Source: Simiduia litorea
Lineage (GTDB): Bacteria; Pseudomonadota; Gammaproteobacteria; Pseudomonadales; Cellvibrionaceae
Direction: 5' to 3'
Assembly: GCF_042853465.1 (NCBI RefSeq)
Contig: NZ_AP031497.1
Location: forward strand, 4,216,001-4,280,000
Length of the DNA: 64,000 bases
This document shows positions 60,911 through 64,000 of the stretch, one piece after another; positions within the stretch are counted from its first letter, which is position 1, and the number at the start of each line of letters is the position of its first letter. A model generated the notes under the pieces. The model worked only from the letters and a program-made list of their open reading frames with translations. It was not told the origin of the DNA and ran no database searches. A program made the position numbers and the translations under genes.

Positions 60911-61372
60911 ATGCACCACCGACATCGACGCGTCTTAATACTACTACTGTTTTTTTACTTGCCCGCGCAGGCAGCCGAGCTGCTGCCTTTTACCAGCGAC
61001 GGCTGTAGCATGTTTCCGAATGGCTCAATCCAGCAACAGGACCTTTGGCTGGATTGCTGTCGAGCGCATGACGCCGCTTACTGGGCGGGCGGCACACTGG
61101 ATCAACGCAACAGCGCCGATCAAGCGCTACGCAGCTGCGTCGCGAGCAAAGGCGAGAACACATTGAGTTGGCTGATGCTCGCGGGGGTCAACCTTGGCGG
61201 CTCTCCGTTTTGGCCGACCACTTTTCGCTGGGGCTATGGCTGGCCCTACTCAAGGGGCTATCAAGCGCTAAGCTCGACAGAAATACGTGACATAAAAGAA
61301 GGCTGGCCTAAAGACGTCCCACTACCCACATATCTACAGCAAGCGCTAAAACAAATGCCTAAGATGCCTTAG
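60911..61372 (+). CDS. Phospholipase A2-like exported protein
   Basis: 153 residues with a signal peptide (about 1-21, AQAAEL). SDGCSMFPNG and WLDCCRAHDAAYWAGGT contain the C-C-x-x-H-D active-site signature of PLA2-like enzymes. Activity is inference. Divergent from the amine oxidase gene. Confidence 0.78.
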   Translation: MHHRHRRVLILLLFFYLPAQAAELLPFTSDGCSMFPNGSIQQQDLWLDCCRAHDAAYWAGGTLDQRNSADQALRSCVASKGENTLSWLMLAGVNLGGSPFWPTTFRWGYGWPYSRGYQALSSTEIRDIKEGWPKDVPLPTYLQQALKQMPKMP

Positions 61373-61544
61373 GCTAAATGTACCTTGGCACTCGCGACAC
61401 TCCTCGCAACGTTTGCATATACAGGCTACATGGTGCGCGTTCTTGTTGCCTTTTGTTGGTGTTTACACAGAAACACAGGAAATACCACGCCAGCTTGTTA
61501 TCATGCGCCAGTGCTCATATTCAACAAAATTTCACAGGTAAAAC

Positions 61545-62294
61545 ATGCAAAGTAAGTGGCAGTATTTAACGCTATCCATCATCTTGTCGGGCCTACTCTT
61601 TGCCTGTCCAGCGGTTGCCAAACCGGTGAATTCACCCGACCACGCGAAGCATAGGGAACAGGACACCACGGCCGTGCACGGCATGGTGCTCTTTGGCAAC
61701 CAACAACTCTACATCTCCCATCTCGGGTTATACCATCCACCCCATGATCGCCAAATCATTGCCGCTGTCGAAATCCGCGATTCGGATGCCAAACGTCGCT
61801 TCGACAAAATGAGAGCCAACTACACGGGCTTAATCACCATCGCACCTAAAGCTTTTCCGCTGGCTAACCTAGCACCTGAGGCGGTTAGTTTTCAAACCGA
61901 AATTGTGGCGGATTTTTACATGGGGCATTTTGAAAGAGGTGGTAAGCAAGCGCTGTCGAATGTGGTTCTCACGCTGCAAAAGCCTATTATCTACCAACAA
62001 TTGCACGCCAAGCTAACGGCACCTAAGCACGCTCAGTTTTGGCAACTAGGCCAGGGTGACAACGCCTTTATCGTTTACCGTATTAGCCATGCACCGGATC
62101 AAGACTATATCGCAAAAGTTAAAAGCTCGCTGAACTGCGAAGGTCTTTGCGAACTACAGTACAACGCCAAGCGCAAAGGGCCAGAATTGAGATTTCCCAC
62201 CCAGCAAGCGCACGAATTTATTGCAGATGACAACGCCATATCAATCATGGTGGAAAGAAATATCTATTATGAAACGCAAGACTTTAAGCAGTAA
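61545..62294 (+). CDS. Conserved exported protein of unknown function
   Basis: 249 residues with a signal peptide (about 1-26, AVAKP). VHGMVLFGNQQLYISHLGLYHPPHDRQI recurs in uncharacterised proteobacterial proteins. His-rich N-terminus. A CEGLCELQY motif near the C-terminus. No function known to me. Confidence 0.75.
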   Translation: MQSKWQYLTLSIILSGLLFACPAVAKPVNSPDHAKHREQDTTAVHGMVLFGNQQLYISHLGLYHPPHDRQIIAAVEIRDSDAKRRFDKMRANYTGLITIAPKAFPLANLAPEAVSFQTEIVADFYMGHFERGGKQALSNVVLTLQKPIIYQQLHAKLTAPKHAQFWQLGQGDNAFIVYRISHAPDQDYIAKVKSSLNCEGLCELQYNAKRKGPELRFPTQQAHEFIADDNAISIMVERNIYYETQDFKQ

Positions 62295-62348
62295 TTTCGT
62301 GCAGTCTGTGTGCGATTCGCGCGCAGACTGCATCAGAGCCTCTATGAA

Positions 62349-63836
62349 TTATTGAATGAATGCAGCCAAATCTATTTTTAGTTTTTTCAGGTCATGTTTT
62401 CGTATATACATCATGTGACCCGACTCATAGTAAGCCATCGTAACCTTATCCTGCAGTGAAGCTGGCAAACCCATGTGCGAGAAGTTGAACTCGGTGGCAA
62501 AAAACGGCGTCGCTAGGTCATAGTAACCATTGGCAACAAACACCCGCATATCCGGATTGCGCAACATCGCATGCCTCAACTTTCTGCTCATATCGAACAT
62601 GTCTTCAGCAAAGTCCTCATAATTCCAAGATTTCACACCACCACCGAGTATGTGGTAAGTCAGGTCACTTTCAAATTTTAAATCTGTACGCAAGTAATCC
62701 ATAATGGCTGCGGTATAAGGGCCATGTATCGCCATGTAGGAAGGATCGCGATAGCCGGGCTGATCCAGCGCATCCAACTCTTCGGTAAGGAAACGGCTAT
62801 CTAATCGACCAACCGTTTTGCCTTCTTCGCGCATTAAATTATGCACAAACTCGTTCAAACTAATGCGCATGTGTTGCTCGCGCACATACTGCTCAGACAA
62901 GCCAGTAAATGCAGACAGTTTTTTAATGACGTGATCTTTTTGCGCTTGCGTTGCCCAATCACCCTGCATTAACACTTGTGCGTATTCGCCTAGGGCAAAT
63001 TCCCGCGCCAGCTGCACGGTTTTTACCAAATCCTTTTGTAGTTCACCGTTGAGCTTGTTGTGATACCAAGCAGTAGCCGTGTACGCAGGCAACAGCGTTA
63101 AGGGCGACATGACCTGAGTGGGATCGTTAGGGTCATTTTCGATGGCGTAATTTAGCACGTTGGAAATGAGCATGACGCCATTAAAATACACACCCATTTT
63201 TTCGCTCATGTGATGAGCTATACCTGCCGAGCGCAGCGTGCCGTAACTTTCACCAATCAAATATTTAGGCGAACTCCAGCGCTCATTGCGCGTCATATAA
63301 AGTCGAATAAATTCAGAAACGCTTTTGATATCTTCCCAGACACCGTGAAAATCTTCATCCTTACCTTCACCACCCACACGGGAGTAGCCGGTACCGACGG
63401 GATCAATAAACACTAAATCGGTTTTATCTAAAATGGAGTATTCGTTATCGATGACTTTATAAGGTGGCGGCGTTGGAAAGCCCTCTTCGCCAAACACCAC
63501 GCGCTTAGGGCCCAATGTACCCATATGCAGCCAGACTGAGGCTGAGCCTGGGCCACCGTTATACGCAAAGGTAATTGGGCGAGAACCCGGCTTCTCACCT
63601 TTTTTGACGTAAGCAGTGTAGTAAACCGATCCAATTTTTTCGTGCGCATCGTTGTAGACGAAGGAAATGCCCGCCGTGGCTTGGTAGCTAATCGTTTTAC
63701 CGGCGACAGTCACCTTATGCTCGGTGACCTTTTGCACCTCTTCGGGAAAGAGATCGACAGGTTCCTTTTTGTCATCCTCAGGCCACGCATTAAATGCTAG
63801 GCACATAAGCAATAGTGCAATTATTGTCTTAATCAT
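62349..63836 (-). CDS. Serine carboxypeptidase, family S10
   Basis: 495 residues from ATG 63836 (AAGGA 8 bases upstream). Signal peptide about 1-18 (NAWPED). FAYNGGPGSASVWLHMG (oxyanion hole), LIGESYGTLRSAG (nucleophile Ser), NGYYDLATPF (Asp) and YESGHMMY (His) complete the catalytic triad. Probably periplasmic peptide trimming. The start at 63857 lacks a ribosome site. Confidence 0.93.
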   Translation of the reverse strand: MIKTIIALLLMCLAFNAWPEDDKKEPVDLFPEEVQKVTEHKVTVAGKTISYQATAGISFVYNDAHEKIGSVYYTAYVKKGEKPGSRPITFAYNGGPGSASVWLHMGTLGPKRVVFGEEGFPTPPPYKVIDNEYSILDKTDLVFIDPVGTGYSRVGGEGKDEDFHGVWEDIKSVSEFIRLYMTRNERWSSPKYLIGESYGTLRSAGIAHHMSEKMGVYFNGVMLISNVLNYAIENDPNDPTQVMSPLTLLPAYTATAWYHNKLNGELQKDLVKTVQLAREFALGEYAQVLMQGDWATQAQKDHVIKKLSAFTGLSEQYVREQHMRISLNEFVHNLMREEGKTVGRLDSRFLTEELDALDQPGYRDPSYMAIHGPYTAAIMDYLRTDLKFESDLTYHILGGGVKSWNYEDFAEDMFDMSRKLRHAMLRNPDMRVFVANGYYDLATPFFATEFNFSHMGLPASLQDKVTMAYYESGHMMYIRKHDLKKLKIDLAAFIQ

Positions 63837-63857
63837 GGATATATCCTTTCTGTGCAA

Positions 63858-64000
63858 CGTAAATGTAAGCTCAAGGTAATTTGACGCAGGAAAAATAACG
63901 CTTCATTGTTAGACGAGTGTTAGCTGAGATGCTTCAATAAAGACCAACGCGCCTTGTCTGTCCTGACTATTCGACTGCCCAACAATTCATAAGTACCCTA
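63858..64000. other. Window end without recognisable gene
   Basis: Upstream region of the S10 peptidase; no other feature seen. Confidence 0.4.

Overview
The window is a piece of a gammaproteobacterial chromosome. The housekeeping genes (metR/metE, rsgA, gcvT/gcvH, mutY-yggX, asmA, tpm) and the mix of secreted peptidases, a DUF3034 outer-membrane-type protein, a PEP-CTERM protein and a GGDEF/EAL protein suggest a free-living, probably marine lineage, perhaps near Cellvibrionales. The exact taxon cannot be fixed from the sequence alone.

Left flank (1-22.9 kb): ordinary chromosomal genes. They include divergent metR/metE, a four-gene minus-strand operon (cupredoxin-like protein, GGDEF/EAL protein, DUF3034 protein, truncated-hemoglobin lipoprotein), chrA, rsgA, a HIT-like/HD/tpm/cupin run, a GST gene divergent from its probable TetR repressor with a perfect palindromic operator, gcvT/gcvH, asmA, mutY, a solute-binding protein, yggX and tRNA-Phe with its own promoter and terminator. 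A REP-associated transposase (RAYT) flanked by inverted REP-like sequences and an IS110-type element lie between the tRNA and the integron.

Centre (25.5-48.4 kb): a large sedentary chromosomal integron in reverse orientation. I count 48 cassettes, numbered here from the low-coordinate (distal) end. Each has an attC site (TAACGCC core on the + strand, GTTA at the far end) on the downstream side of a minus-strand gene. The attI side is near 48.09 kb. Next to it is an intI gene cut off after about 65 codons, although its promoter still has a perfect LexA box. Twenty-nine cassettes carry an open reading frame: many small membrane proteins and lipoproteins, two Tdi1-like immunity paralogues, two proteins with nuclease-like motifs, an EF-Tu domain III-like protein and a zinc-ribbon protein. 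Nineteen cassettes have no conserved ORF and belong to one sequence family in two size classes (about 300 and 370 bp), each class tied to its own attC type. Two attC sites are interrupted, one by an IS110/IS1111-type element and one by an IS3-family element with a 3-bp target duplication. Both ends of the integron break at GGATCAAGG-type REP-like palindromes.

Right flank (48.7-64 kb): a gene-poor, partly decayed stretch to 51 kb. Then an S9 peptidase, a PhyH-type dioxygenase, a cold-shock/DUF1294 protein, a Cys-rich secreted protein, DUF1304, a PPOX-fold protein, a PEP-CTERM protein, an amine oxidase/secernin-like operon, a phospholipase A2-like protein, a conserved exported protein and an S10 carboxypeptidase.
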